Shown in pieces: positions 1 through 8,407 of a stretch of DNA of 64,000 nucleotides (within the stretch, counting starts at the first letter, position 1; each line of letters starts with the position of its first letter). Position numbers and translations under genes: made by a program. The DNA is taken from contig CAZJBS010000007.1 in the NCBI GenBank assembly GCA_964544475.1, positions 62,001 through 126,000 on the forward strand, read 5' to 3'. The notes below the pieces were generated by a model, which was not told the origin of the DNA, searched no databases, and was given only the letters and a program-made list of their open reading frames with translations. The stretch comes from CAZJBS01 sp964544475 (GTDB taxonomy: Bacteria > CLD3 > SB21).

Positions 1-254
1 GGCGCGAGATCCGTTTCCGGACAGTCGGCATCCAATGGATTGGAAATCATCGGTCTCTCTTCAACCGGAGCCCGTTTCAGTTCCTGCTCATGAGCGGCAA
101 GAAATTCTTCCACGGTTCGGTCGGATCCGTTGGATCGGTCCTGCGATTCCTTTTCCGTTTCCTCGGAGATCCCGCCCGACACGATGGCCTTCATCAATAA
201 CATGCTGGCCGGGTTGGCGGCCTCCGCGGTTTGGTTTCGTCGATCGTCAAACAT
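1..254 (-). CDS. Unrecognised protein, N-terminal part (runs off left edge)
   Basis: An open frame starts at an ATG at 254 and stays open to base 1, giving about 84 N-terminal residues. The start overlaps the end of the ExeA-like ATPase gene by eight bases (ATGTTTGA), so the two are probably translationally coupled and belong to the pilus operon. The visible part begins MFDDRRNQTAEAANPAS, is hydrophilic and rich in Glu, and shows no signal peptide, membrane segment or motif that I recognise. In other systems an ExeA/GspA ATPase gene is often followed by its partner, such as ExeB/GspB, but nothing here confirms that. The function is unknown; that the gene is real is fairly likely from the coupling and codon pattern. 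Confidence 0.6.
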   Translation of the reverse strand, partial: MFDDRRNQTAEAANPASMLLMKAIVSGGISEETEKESQDRSNGSDRTVEEFLAAHEQELKRAPVEERPMISNPLDADCPETDLA

Positions 255-1080
255 AAGCCACCTCGCGCTGGCGGATGCTCCGCGTGACGACGTCTTCGTC
301 GATCATATCGAGATGCTCGCCCAGACGGGTCATAAACGCCTCGTGGCAAAGGTGGATCGCCTTTCTCGGGAATCCATGACTGTATTCATACACCTGGTCG
401 AGGGCTCTTTTTGTGAAAACACGGTGCAGCGGTTTGTCGCCCGTCCGTCGGAGACGGTGATCGATCAACCGTTCCAATTCGTCACGCGTGAAAGGTTCGA
501 GCACAAGCGCCGACGCGATGCGATCCATGAAATTGGGCATGGAACGGATGCGTTCGGTGAATTCGAGTTGGGCCAGTATGACGACCTGGATGAGTTTGGA
601 TGTGTTCGTCTCGAAATTCAGGAGGCCCCGAATGGCCTCCATCATCGGCGGTGTCAGCTTCTGCCCTTCATCGATGATAAGGACCGGGACTTTTTTTTCA
701 TTAACGCCTTTGTAATACAGGTAACTCTGCAGGCTTTCTTTGATCTCCAATACGGAGGATGCGTTGTGTTTGATTTCAAAAAGCCTGGCCAGGTGACTCA
801 GGAATTCCAGCTCGTTTTCAAACTGCGGGTCGAGAATCAGTCTGAACAGGTAATCGGGCTTATCGTGAAACAGCCTCATCAGGATGCGCCCGATGGTTGT
901 CTTGCCCGTGCCCACGTCGCCCAGCACAAGGCTCAGACCCGACCTCAACCGGATCGCGCTTTCCAGAGACTGCAGGCAGGAGACGTGTTGTCGTGAGAAG
1001 TAAAACAATTTTGGATCCGGGGAAATCGAGAATGGATTTCGCTTCCGGCACATCGCAGCGGATTCGGGAAAACCGGTCAT
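247..1080 (-). CDS. ExeA/GspA-type AAA ATPase
   Basis: This 277-residue protein belongs to the ExeA/GspA ATPase family, which helps secretins or pilus assembly machines cross the cell wall. The N-terminus has the family signature NPFSISPDPKLFY (about residues 15-27). Walker A is GDVGTGKTT near residue 54, and Walker B is VLIIDEGQ near residue 127. It is shorter than the roughly 550-residue ExeA of Aeromonas and lacks a C-terminal peptidoglycan-binding domain, so it matches the short form common in pilus clusters. Its ATG overlaps the stop of the upstream diguanylate cyclase gene (ATGA), and its own end overlaps the next gene. The family call is solid; the exact partner in this pilus system is inferred from position. 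Confidence 0.88.
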   Translation of the reverse strand: MTGFPESAAMCRKRNPFSISPDPKLFYFSRQHVSCLQSLESAIRLRSGLSLVLGDVGTGKTTIGRILMRLFHDKPDYLFRLILDPQFENELEFLSHLARLFEIKHNASSVLEIKESLQSYLYYKGVNEKKVPVLIIDEGQKLTPPMMEAIRGLLNFETNTSKLIQVVILAQLEFTERIRSMPNFMDRIASALVLEPFTRDELERLIDHRLRRTGDKPLHRVFTKRALDQVYEYSHGFPRKAIHLCHEAFMTRLGEHLDMIDEDVVTRSIRQREVAYV

Positions 1081-2525
1081 GGCGTCACCCCGTGCTTTTC
1101 GGATTCGGCGCCCACGACGCGGTTACGGCCTTCGGCCTTTGCCCGATACAGTCCCGCGTCCGCTTTATGGATGAGTTCGTCGCTCCGCGTCGAATCGTCC
1201 GGAAAGGTCGCGACGCCGATGCTGATGGTGAGATGGCCGAGCGGCTGGGCTTCCTGGTTGAAGAAATGCGTTTCCTCGATTTTTTGGCGCAGTTTTTCGG
1301 CAATCATCATGGCCTGGGCCTTTTTCGTTTCCGGCAGTATCAGCGCAAATTCTTCACCGCCGTACCGGCATTCCATATCGCAGACCCGTGTGGTCTCGCG
1401 CAAAAGGGCTCCGACGGTTTTCAAGACCTCATCACCGGCCTGGTGGCCATTGGTGTCATTGTACGTCTTGAAGTGATCCACGTCGATCAGGACCAGAGAC
1501 ATGCTCAGGAAATGACGCAAAGAGCGCTGCATTTCCCGGTCAAGCTCTTCATTGAAGAAACGCCGGTTGTACAATCCGGTCAGGCCGTCCGTGATCGCCT
1601 GATGCTTGAAGTTGCGGTAGCTTTCATGCAGATAATTATAGACGTCGATGTGACCCAGTGTGAGACCCGCGGCATAGGCATACCGTTGGAGCAGGTCCTT
1701 GTGCTCCATGACGCGCTTACGGTCGCTCCGCCCAACCATCAGGATAGCGTTGGTCGTGGTGTGGCCTTTGTAGTTTTCGATCATCTCCTCGACATCGTCG
1801 ATGCTGACGATGGGTATCAGGAAGATGACTTCCGAATTCAGGACCTGACGAAGCTGGTGCATGTGCGCGAGGTTTCGGCTGTCCGTCCGAAGGCCGTCGT
1901 CATCGTCCACCAGAAAATAACTTTTGCGATGGTCGACCAGATCGCAATACGGCCGGTGGTCGATCCGAACGTCCAGTTCGGCGATCGAATCCAGCGAGAC
2001 ATTGGACCATGACATCGGCACGAGTTTGTTCTCCTGGCGGTCCACCACCCACAGAATGGCGCTGGAGAAATCGAGTTCCTCGCAGAGAGCCGACGTCACT
2101 TTTTTCAGAAGTACTTTACGATCGGTGGTGGCAAAGAGACTCTGCGTGGCGTTGTTGAGGACGATCAGTCTCTGGGCATAATTGCGTTCCTGCAGCACAA
2201 CCTGCTTAAGCCATTGGGCCTCCCTCTCCAAAACCATGTTTTCTTCGACGAACTTCCGGACCGTGTTCTGGGTTTTTTCATACGCGGCATCGCGATCGCG
2301 GGAAGTCAGGTAGGTCAGCCATCTCACGAGGAGACGACGCAGGCGGAGCGAAATCTTCTCCCGCCAGCCGGCGACGATACGCCACAACCCGGACACCGTC
2401 ATCCCGACCGACAATCGGCGACCGGAATCAGCGGTCTCGGCGGCCACACATCCATCGTTCAGACTCCATTCGGGACGCATCGACGACGAAATCCAGATGA
2501 GGGACGATTCACGCAGCGGGTTCAT
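1077..2525 (-). CDS. GAF-like plus GGDEF diguanylate cyclase
   Basis: A 482-residue protein predicted to make cyclic di-GMP from two GTP. Residues about 110-295 look like a GAF-type sensory domain, preceded by a charged helical stretch. The catalytic domain covers about 310-470 and has an intact active-site loop GGEEF (near 389), the DGLTGLYNRRFF entry motif, and an RVCD inhibitory I-site five residues before GGEEF, so product inhibition is expected. No membrane segment is evident, so it is probably cytoplasmic. It overlaps the upstream small gene by 17 bases and the downstream ATPase by 4, so it is firmly part of the pilus operon. PilB in the same operon has an MshEN domain, a known c-di-GMP receptor fold, which suggests local control of pilus activity (inference). 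Confidence 0.92.
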   Translation of the reverse strand: MNPLRESSLIWISSSMRPEWSLNDGCVAAETADSGRRLSVGMTVSGLWRIVAGWREKISLRLRRLLVRWLTYLTSRDRDAAYEKTQNTVRKFVEENMVLEREAQWLKQVVLQERNYAQRLIVLNNATQSLFATTDRKVLLKKVTSALCEELDFSSAILWVVDRQENKLVPMSWSNVSLDSIAELDVRIDHRPYCDLVDHRKSYFLVDDDDGLRTDSRNLAHMHQLRQVLNSEVIFLIPIVSIDDVEEMIENYKGHTTTNAILMVGRSDRKRVMEHKDLLQRYAYAAGLTLGHIDVYNYLHESYRNFKHQAITDGLTGLYNRRFFNEELDREMQRSLRHFLSMSLVLIDVDHFKTYNDTNGHQAGDEVLKTVGALLRETTRVCDMECRYGGEEFALILPETKKAQAMMIAEKLRQKIEETHFFNQEAQPLGHLTISIGVATFPDDSTRSDELIHKADAGLYRAKAEGRNRVVGAESEKHGVTP

Positions 2526-2886
2526 GGCTGTATGGGAAATGGTTGTCGGGTGAATACGAAAACCGGGCTTCGGCCGATTCGAGGAGTGCCGCCATTTTTC
2601 GACTTGCGCTGAGCCAGAAACGGTTTTTCAGCGGAACGGAATTCGCGGTCAGATCTTTGACGGCCAGTTCTTCCAGCGACGCCAGAGACTCGGCGGCGTC
2701 TTCCGTCCGTTCGGACCTTCGCAGCATGGTCTTTTCCCAATGCGCCAAAGCTGGCGAGGGAGCCTGGATATCCTGGATGAGCACGGATTCGAGTTCTTCC
2801 AAATCATACAGGACCGACCCCGGAGCCCCATGGCTCTCTTTGGGAAGGTCGTACATGATAATAAAGGGTGACTTTGAGGTTTTCAT
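2509..2886 (-). CDS. Hypothetical 125-residue pilus-operon protein
   Basis: I do not recognise this gene. The ATG at 2886 is chosen because it lies 10 bases after the stop of the PilX-like gene; the longer frame to 2961 would run back into that gene. The product starts MKTSKSPFIIMYDLPKE, is soluble and rich in Glu, Leu and Ser, and has no cysteine, signal peptide or membrane segment. Its 3' end overlaps the start of the diguanylate cyclase by 17 bases. Tight packing between a minor pilin and a c-di-GMP enzyme suggests a role in pilus assembly or control, but no motif supports a specific job. Confidence 0.6.
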   Translation of the reverse strand: MKTSKSPFIIMYDLPKESHGAPGSVLYDLEELESVLIQDIQAPSPALAHWEKTMLRRSERTEDAAESLASLEELAVKDLTANSVPLKNRFWLSASRKMAALLESAEARFSYSPDNHFPYSHEPAA

Positions 2887-2896
2887 GGTGAGGCCT

Positions 2897-3892
2897 TTAC
2901 AGTTGCTTCCAATGACGCCATATGGTGATGTATGGCATTCCGCTGAGTGCGTACGAACCAAAGAACTTCCTGATGTATGACGCGCGATAGTAGACGTTTA
3001 TCTTGTTCTCGTTGCCAAGACCCTCCACATTGGCGCCGCCGAAAATGCCGCCGTATACGGTTTCCTTGTTGTGCAGATCCACGTCCTGCTGCACCACTGA
3101 AACCGGACTGGGAAGGTAAAGCACGCCTTCGAGTTTCTGGCTGTTTTTGAGTGTGACATCGCCCTGAACCACGACGATCCCAAAAATCTGACCGCTGTTC
3201 TTGACTTCGAGATTGCCCTCGATGTATACCACATTCGGCGTATCGCTCGGCGTGCCATTGGGACGCGGATGATAAAAATTGGCATCATTGCCCGTCGGGT
3301 ACGAGGCCCCGTTGGACACGGAAAGACTGCCTGAAAAATAATGACCCTGGGCAATAGCCATCTGTTTGAGACGCTCTGTATCCATTTCAGGAAGTTCCGT
3401 GGCGTATTCGCGGGCCAGCATGGGATTTGGATTTCCGGCCGAGTCACGGACCGTGACATCGTTCAGACTTCCGCTGATGTATATGGCAAAACCCGAGATA
3501 TCCGTCAGCCGCATTCGAAAGGTTTGCCCGGATGTTGCGCCGCCGTACGTCCCGATCACTCTCACTTGAAGCGTGTCATGCAGCGCCGGGTATAACGTGC
3601 TGTCTTCCGCAATCACCGTGACGCTGCCCGATCCGATGGCCTGCTGGCTCGCATTCCAATGCCAATTGCCCGACGTCAGGGATTTCCGGATGCCATACTC
3701 GAGGCCCGACTGAGCGGCATAAAAGGCCCGGGCACTGGCAACGTCCACCGCCAGCGACCGCGCGTTATTGTCCGTGAGCGACACCAATACAAAACCGGCC
3801 AATGTAAGGATGGTCACCAGTGATATGGCGGCCACCAGCGTCGACCCTTTTTCCTGGTGCACAAAGTCAGTATGTCGGTTGTTGTTTTGCAT
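2897..3892 (-). CDS. PilX-like pilus assembly protein
   Basis: A 331-residue protein with the layout of PilX-type minor pilus proteins. A short charged leader (HQEKG) is followed by a hydrophobic helix (STLVAAISLVTILTLAG, about residues 17-33) and then the conserved ARAFYAAQSGLEYGIRKSL region near 53-71 found in PilX N-terminal domains. The C-terminal half contains beta-rich repeats of the type VEGNLEVKNSGQIFGIVVVQGD, as in polymer-forming adhesin or cytoskeletal folds. It should sit in the inner membrane or the pilus tip complex. A gap of 232 bases (3893-4124) separates it from the upstream minor pilin; I see no gene or clear terminator there. The next gene starts 10 bases after its stop. 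Confidence 0.8.
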   Translation of the reverse strand: MQNNNRHTDFVHQEKGSTLVAAISLVTILTLAGFVLVSLTDNNARSLAVDVASARAFYAAQSGLEYGIRKSLTSGNWHWNASQQAIGSGSVTVIAEDSTLYPALHDTLQVRVIGTYGGATSGQTFRMRLTDISGFAIYISGSLNDVTVRDSAGNPNPMLAREYATELPEMDTERLKQMAIAQGHYFSGSLSVSNGASYPTGNDANFYHPRPNGTPSDTPNVVYIEGNLEVKNSGQIFGIVVVQGDVTLKNSQKLEGVLYLPSPVSVVQQDVDLHNKETVYGGIFGGANVEGLGNENKINVYYRASYIRKFFGSYALSGMPYITIWRHWKQL

Positions 3893-4124
3893 GGTCGTTG
3901 TTCCGCGACCAATAGGAGCAATACCCGTACCGAATAGATGTGTCTGAAAATCAATCAGTTACGAATAGAAGGAGTCCATCTGCTTATGGCGGAAAAGGAC
4001 TAAATAAGTGAATATTGCCATACAGAGGGAATTTCACGAAACGAAGGTCTGGAAAGGGAGTGACAGAGGGCAGAAACGATGAACACGGTCGGTCCGTCGT
4101 GATGCTTGCAATCAAAAAGAATGG

Positions 4125-4637
4125 CTATCTCATGTTCCGCAGTAGCACCGTTCGATCCACCGAATACGCATAGCCCCGGTAGCTCACAGAAAATACATAG
4201 CGCACCCTGGCGATCTGGCTCGTCGGCGAGGCACTGGTCCATGCCGTGCCATCCCACTTGTAATAGGAGAATACAAAACCCGAGACTCCCGACGCCAGTA
4301 CATCGTTGTTACGCAAGATTCGTTGGGCGCTGTACTGGAGATCGATGGCGGCATCGGCGTTGTTCGTCAGCTTGAATCGAGTGGACGTGGCGATGAGAAT
4401 GCTGGTTCTGTTCTTCACGCTTTTGGCTTCGCGCTCGAGCACATCCGCCGCCCGTTGCGCGTCCTGGACGGCGACGGATGAACGCAAAACATCCGCGTAG
4501 ATGTCCGTGGAGGTATTGAAAGACAAATACACACCTGTCATGATGACCCCGGACAATGTCGCATAGAGCATGAGCTCTATGAGCGTGAATCCCCGTTCAT
4601 CATCCATGGCATCTTTTTTAGAAAAGTGGCGTTTCAT
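4125..4637 (-). CDS. PilW-like minor prepilin
   Basis: A 170-residue minor prepilin. It has a positively charged leader ending in DDERG, then GFTLIELMLYATLSG, the classic prepilin cleavage site with Glu at +5 of the mature protein, and a hydrophobic assembly helix. The rest resembles PilW-type proteins, with a globular C-terminal domain and no cysteine pair. Cleavage and N-methylation would be done by the prepilin peptidase at 9619-10395. The start at 4637 lies four bases after the stop of the upstream prepilin gene; a second ATG at 4607 would give a shorter leader and cannot be ruled out. It is followed by a 232-base non-coding gap. Confidence 0.85.
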   Translation of the reverse strand: MKRHFSKKDAMDDERGFTLIELMLYATLSGVIMTGVYLSFNTSTDIYADVLRSSVAVQDAQRAADVLEREAKSVKNRTSILIATSTRFKLTNNADAAIDLQYSAQRILRNNDVLASGVSGFVFSYYKWDGTAWTSASPTSQIARVRYVFSVSYRGYAYSVDRTVLLRNMR

Positions 4638-4641
4638 GGGA

Positions 4642-5025
4642 TCAACTCTGCGTCAGCCATGTGACGATCTGTACCGCCGAAATCAAATCATGGGACACTC
4701 GGACCGTCACCTCGGCATAGGCCACTCCGGAAAATGTCTTTCCGGCGGTCACAATGGTAGTGGTTCGCGTGTATCCGCCGGCCAGATTCTCCGCGGCATA
4801 ACGCCCGGGCGTTGTAACCCACGAGTAGCCCCGGCTCGGGGACATCTTGTCGGCGGTAATGTCCTCCAATTTCTGTTCACATAGCGCCAGAGCCCTGGAT
4901 TCGATTTCATACGTTGCGCTGTGCAGAAAGGTATAGCTGTACAAATCCACCAGGGCGGGCACGGTAATGCCGACAAACAACAGCGTCGTGATGATCTCCA
5001 GCGTGGAATAACCTTTTTCATTCAT
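4642..5025 (-). CDS. Minor type IV prepilin
   Basis: A 127-residue minor prepilin with a very short leader, MNEKG, followed by YSTLEIITTLLFVGITV. The mature protein would start with Tyr rather than the usual Phe, with Glu at +5, so processing by PilD remains likely. A single N-terminal hydrophobic helix and a small globular domain follow. The ATG at 5025 lies 16 bases after the pilC stop and is preceded by a GGGG ribosome site; the longer frame to 5100 is rejected because it overlaps pilC and adds no leader-like sequence. It is between pilC and the PilW-like gene and probably belongs to a minor-pilin priming complex. Confidence 0.82.
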   Translation of the reverse strand: MNEKGYSTLEIITTLLFVGITVPALVDLYSYTFLHSATYEIESRALALCEQKLEDITADKMSPSRGYSWVTTPGRYAAENLAGGYTRTTTIVTAGKTFSGVAYAEVTVRVSHDLISAVQIVTWLTQS

Positions 5026-5041
5026 GATCGTCGCCCCGCTT

Positions 5042-6253
5042 TTAGTGTTTACCCATGTGGCCCAACATGTCCCACATCGGCATGAATATCGCCAACGCAA
5101 TGAAGAGTATCGCGCCGCCCAGCAAAACGGTAATCATCGGCTCGATCAAGGTGGTCAGATTCTTGACCGTGTGATCGACCTCTTCGTCGTAGTATTCGGC
5201 AATATTGGTCATCATCGTGTCGAGCGAGCCGGATTTTTCGCCGATCGCAATCATTTGCACGACGATGGCCGGAAAGATCCGGCTCTTGCGCAATGGCTGG
5301 GCCAGACCCTGGCCGTCCTTCACACCATTGAGCGCCCGGTAAACTTCATCCGTCACGACGCTGTTCCCGATGGTTTGCGCGATGATGGTCAGGGTCTGGA
5401 TGATCGGCAACCCGCTGCGATTGAGAGTCTCAAACGTTTTCGAAAACCGCGACAGATACGTCTTGACATTCAACTCACCGAAAACCGGAAGGTGCAGTTT
5501 GCGTTCGTCCCACCATCGGCGTCCTCTCGGCGTCCTCATGAAATAGCGCAGGCCGATCAGCAAGGCCACCGCCGCCGGTATGACGATCATCCAGTACTGC
5601 GTGATCGCCGTATTGATCCCGATCAGAATCTGGGTCGGCAGGGGCAGGTCAACTTTCATTCGTTTGAAAATGTCAACGAATTTGGGCACGACCATGACAA
5701 TCAGAACGACAAACGCAATCAGGATGCCGAAAAGGACCATGATGGGATAACGCGTGGCTTTTTTGATGTTTTGGCGGATTTCCATATCGTGGGACAGAAA
5801 AGAAACCAGCCGCAAGAGCACTTCATCCAGTACGCCGCCGGTTTCACCCACCTTGATCATGCTGACATACAGATCCGAAAAGGCCTCCTTATGGGGTTTC
5901 AAGGCGTCGCACAGGGGTTTGCCGCTTTGAATGTCGCCGCTGACCTTCTTCAGGATGACCCGCATCGATTCCGAGGCCGCCTGCTCCTCCAGCGCCTGGA
6001 GACAGCCCAATAAGGGTACGCCCGCCTTGAACAGCGTCGCAAACTGTTTCGTGAATACGATGACTTCCTTGGGATCGATTTTCTTCTTGGAAAAGGCGCC
6101 GGCGAAGAGGCCGGGCCGGACTTCGGAGATTTGAAGTGGAAGGTAATTCAGACGATCCAGATACTCGGTGACAAATCCGATGTTCGGCGCTTCGATTTTG
6201 TCGACGACGACCTGCCCGGTGTGGTTGATGGCGCGGAACTGAAAATGGGACAT
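5042..6253 (-). CDS. pilC: Type IV pilus inner-membrane platform protein PilC/GspF
   Basis: A 403-residue protein of the PilC/GspF family, the inner-membrane platform that couples the PilB motor to pilin polymerisation. It has the two repeated GspF domains, each ending in a membrane hairpin, for example the segment around YPIMVLFGILIAFVVLIVMVV, and a C-terminal segment ITVLLGGAILFIALAIFMPMW. The cytoplasmic domain contains FTKQFATLFKAGVPLLGCL, typical of the first repeat. The start at 6253 (MSHFQFRAINHTG) is chosen because it follows a strong AAAGGAG site and the pilB stop by about 10 bases. Length and order pilB-pilC are as usual for the family. Confidence 0.95.
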   Translation of the reverse strand: MSHFQFRAINHTGQVVVDKIEAPNIGFVTEYLDRLNYLPLQISEVRPGLFAGAFSKKKIDPKEVIVFTKQFATLFKAGVPLLGCLQALEEQAASESMRVILKKVSGDIQSGKPLCDALKPHKEAFSDLYVSMIKVGETGGVLDEVLLRLVSFLSHDMEIRQNIKKATRYPIMVLFGILIAFVVLIVMVVPKFVDIFKRMKVDLPLPTQILIGINTAITQYWMIVIPAAVALLIGLRYFMRTPRGRRWWDERKLHLPVFGELNVKTYLSRFSKTFETLNRSGLPIIQTLTIIAQTIGNSVVTDEVYRALNGVKDGQGLAQPLRKSRIFPAIVVQMIAIGEKSGSLDTMMTNIAEYYDEEVDHTVKNLTTLIEPMITVLLGGAILFIALAIFMPMWDMLGHMGKH

Positions 6254-6263
6254 GGCGTCTCCT

Positions 6264-7967
6264 TTAATCCTGGGTGACCCGGACGACTTCTTCAATGGAC
6301 GTCAGTCCCTGAAGAACCTTCGCCACGCCGTCCTGGCGGAGGGTGCGCATGCCGTTTTCGATGGCCGCGTCTTTGAGACGGCTGGAAGAAGCGCGGGTCA
6401 TCGTCAGTTCTTTGATCTCCTCATTGACAATGAGCAGTTCGTAGATGGCCAGCCGGCCGCGGTAGCCCTTGTCGTGGCAAGCCGGACAGCCCGCCGGTTT
6501 ATGAAAAGTATACGAACGGCCGTTCTGCAAATTGAGCGACTTGACCATCGCGTCATTTGGCGCATAGGGTTGCCGGCATTTTGGGCACAACCTCCTCACC
6601 AGTCTCTGAGCCAGTACACCGGAAAGGGCCGAGGCCGTCAGAAACGGCTCGATGCCCATGTCGGTCAGCCGGTTGATGGCGCTCGGGGCATCGTTGGTGT
6701 GGAGCGTTGAAAAAACCAAATGGCCGGTTAAAGCCGACTCCACGGCGATGTGCGCCGTTTCCTGGTCCCGGATTTCACCCACCATGATCACATCGGGATC
6801 CTGCCGCAGGATGGACCTCAGACCTGTCGCAAATGACAGCCCGATTTTGGCATTGATCTGGCATTGGCGGATCGTGTCCAGCCGGTATTCAATGGGATCT
6901 TCAACGGTGATAATGTTCTTGTCGATGGAGTTGATCGAACTCAACGCCGAGTAGAGCGTCGTGGTTTTTCCGCTGCCGGTCGGGCCCGTGACCAGAATGA
7001 TGCCGTTGGGACGGCGGATCAGTTGTTCAAAAAACACAAACGTGTTCCTGTCAAATCCGAGTTCCTGAAGACTGACGGTCACAGAGCCTTTATCCAGAAT
7101 CCTCAGCACAATATTCTCCCCATTGATCGTCGGAAACGAAGAAATACGGAAATCGATCGTTCGCGAACCGATGCGGGTTTGAAACCGGCCATCCTGGGGC
7201 AGCCGTTTTTCGGCAATGTCCAGTCCGGACATGATCTTGAACCTTGAAATCAGCGCCGACTGCAGATGCTTGTCCAGAACGAATGATTCCTTCATGAGGC
7301 CGTCCACACGGAACCTCACCAGCAGGTTCCTTTCTTCCGGCTCAATATGAATATCACTGGCCCCTTCGCGGACTGCCGCTGCCACGATCACGTTGGACAA
7401 CCGGATGATCGGGGTGTCCTTCGCCGCTTCTTCCAACTGTTCCCGGCTTTCCGTCACTTCCTCGACCGTGATCATTTCGACGTCCGCCTGGTAATCCAAC
7501 ACCGCGTCGCGAACTTCGTCCTGATAGGCTTGTGAGGAATTCTTGAAAATCCGGCTCAGCGTGTCCTGCAAATCCTGTTCGGAACACAGCATGGGTGAAA
7601 TGGTCAAACCGGTCAATGACTGAAGTTCGTCAATCACCGCCAGGTTGCGCGGATCGACCATCGCCACGGTCAATTCGTCTCCAATTTTGAATAACGGAAG
7701 CAACTGTTTGGATCGCAGGACGTTTTCGGGCACGAGTTGGACCACATCCATGTCGATTTCGAAGGTCGTCAAATCGACCGTCGGCAAATCCAGATGATCC
7801 GACAGAATCTGGAGCAGGTCTTCATCTTTTACGAGGCGCTTTTCCGAAATGATCTTCCCGAGTTTCTTGCCGTTCTTCAGCTGGTGGCTTAGAATTTCCG
7901 ACAGTTGGCTTTCCGTCACCAGGTTGTTGCTGACCAGCAATTGGCCCAATTTGGGATGGACGGGCAC
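6264..7967 (-). CDS. pilB: Type IV pilus extension ATPase PilB/GspE with MshEN domain
   Basis: A 567-residue hexameric motor ATPase that powers pilus extension. Residues about 6-60 form an MshEN-type N-terminal domain with repeated LGxxL motifs, a fold known to bind c-di-GMP. The ATPase core has Walker A GPTGSGKTT (near 328), an Asp box ITVEDPIEYR (near 353), Walker B PDVIMVGEIRD (near 391), a His box GHLVFSTLHTNDA, and a tetracysteine zinc site CPKC (461) and CPAC (494). The gene begins with GTG at 7967, after an AGGA site that overlaps the stop region of the upstream response regulator gene. All catalytic motifs are intact. No PilT retraction ATPase is in the window. Confidence 0.96.
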   Translation of the reverse strand: MPVHPKLGQLLVSNNLVTESQLSEILSHQLKNGKKLGKIISEKRLVKDEDLLQILSDHLDLPTVDLTTFEIDMDVVQLVPENVLRSKQLLPLFKIGDELTVAMVDPRNLAVIDELQSLTGLTISPMLCSEQDLQDTLSRIFKNSSQAYQDEVRDAVLDYQADVEMITVEEVTESREQLEEAAKDTPIIRLSNVIVAAAVREGASDIHIEPEERNLLVRFRVDGLMKESFVLDKHLQSALISRFKIMSGLDIAEKRLPQDGRFQTRIGSRTIDFRISSFPTINGENIVLRILDKGSVTVSLQELGFDRNTFVFFEQLIRRPNGIILVTGPTGSGKTTTLYSALSSINSIDKNIITVEDPIEYRLDTIRQCQINAKIGLSFATGLRSILRQDPDVIMVGEIRDQETAHIAVESALTGHLVFSTLHTNDAPSAINRLTDMGIEPFLTASALSGVLAQRLVRRLCPKCRQPYAPNDAMVKSLNLQNGRSYTFHKPAGCPACHDKGYRGRLAIYELLIVNEEIKELTMTRASSSRLKDAAIENGMRTLRQDGVAKVLQGLTSIEEVVRVTQD

Positions 7968-7978
7968 GGGCGGTCGTC

Positions 7979-8407
7979 CTAAACGACCTGCGCCATCGGC
8001 GGATACATGCTGGCGACAGGCCGGCCCGCAGGGCGTTTCCCGGCGATCAGGCTGCCGATCTTGTCCAGGAGTTCCGGCGGATCGTAGGGTTTGTGCATAT
8101 ACGCATCGGCCCCCATTTCCATTCCGGTATGCCGGTCGATGTCACGGGCCCGCGAGGTAAGCATGATGATGGGAATGTGGCGGCGCTTTTCGTCCGACTT
8201 CAGGAGCCGGCATATTTTGAAACCGTCCATTTTGGGCAACAAGACGTCCAGCAGAATGAGGTCCGGACTTTCTGTGCGCGCCTTGAAAAGCCCGTCCAGG
8301 CCGTCCGCGCTGGACAGAACCTCATAACCCTCGGACTGCAAACGCATGGTCAGTACGCGCACGAGATTGGGATAATCATCCACAATCAGTATTCTGGGAA
8401 TCGGCAT
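7979..8407 (-). CDS. Response regulator, receiver domain only
   Basis: A 142-residue single-domain response regulator. The acidic pair is D10-D11, the phosphoacceptor is Asp54 in LILLDVLLPKMDG, the switch Thr is in MLTSRA, and the conserved Lys is in YMHKPY. There is no output domain; the C-terminal tail of about 20 residues is Pro-rich. Its start lies 32 bases inside the 3' end of the histidine kinase gene, a strong sign that the two are a cognate pair, and its stop is 12 bases before the pilB start. A CheY-like role acting on the pilus motor or on the diguanylate cyclase is plausible but inferred from position. Confidence 0.92.
   Translation of the reverse strand: MPIPRILIVDDYPNLVRVLTMRLQSEGYEVLSSADGLDGLFKARTESPDLILLDVLLPKMDGFKICRLLKSDEKRRHIPIIMLTSRARDIDRHTGMEMGADAYMHKPYDPPELLDKIGSLIAGKRPAGRPVASMYPPMAQVV

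Noticed and set aside
4000..4257. An 85-codon minus-strand frame in the gap after the PilW-like gene
   Set aside because: Half of it lies inside the prepilin gene in another frame, and it has no ribosome site or motif. I see nothing else in 3893-4124.
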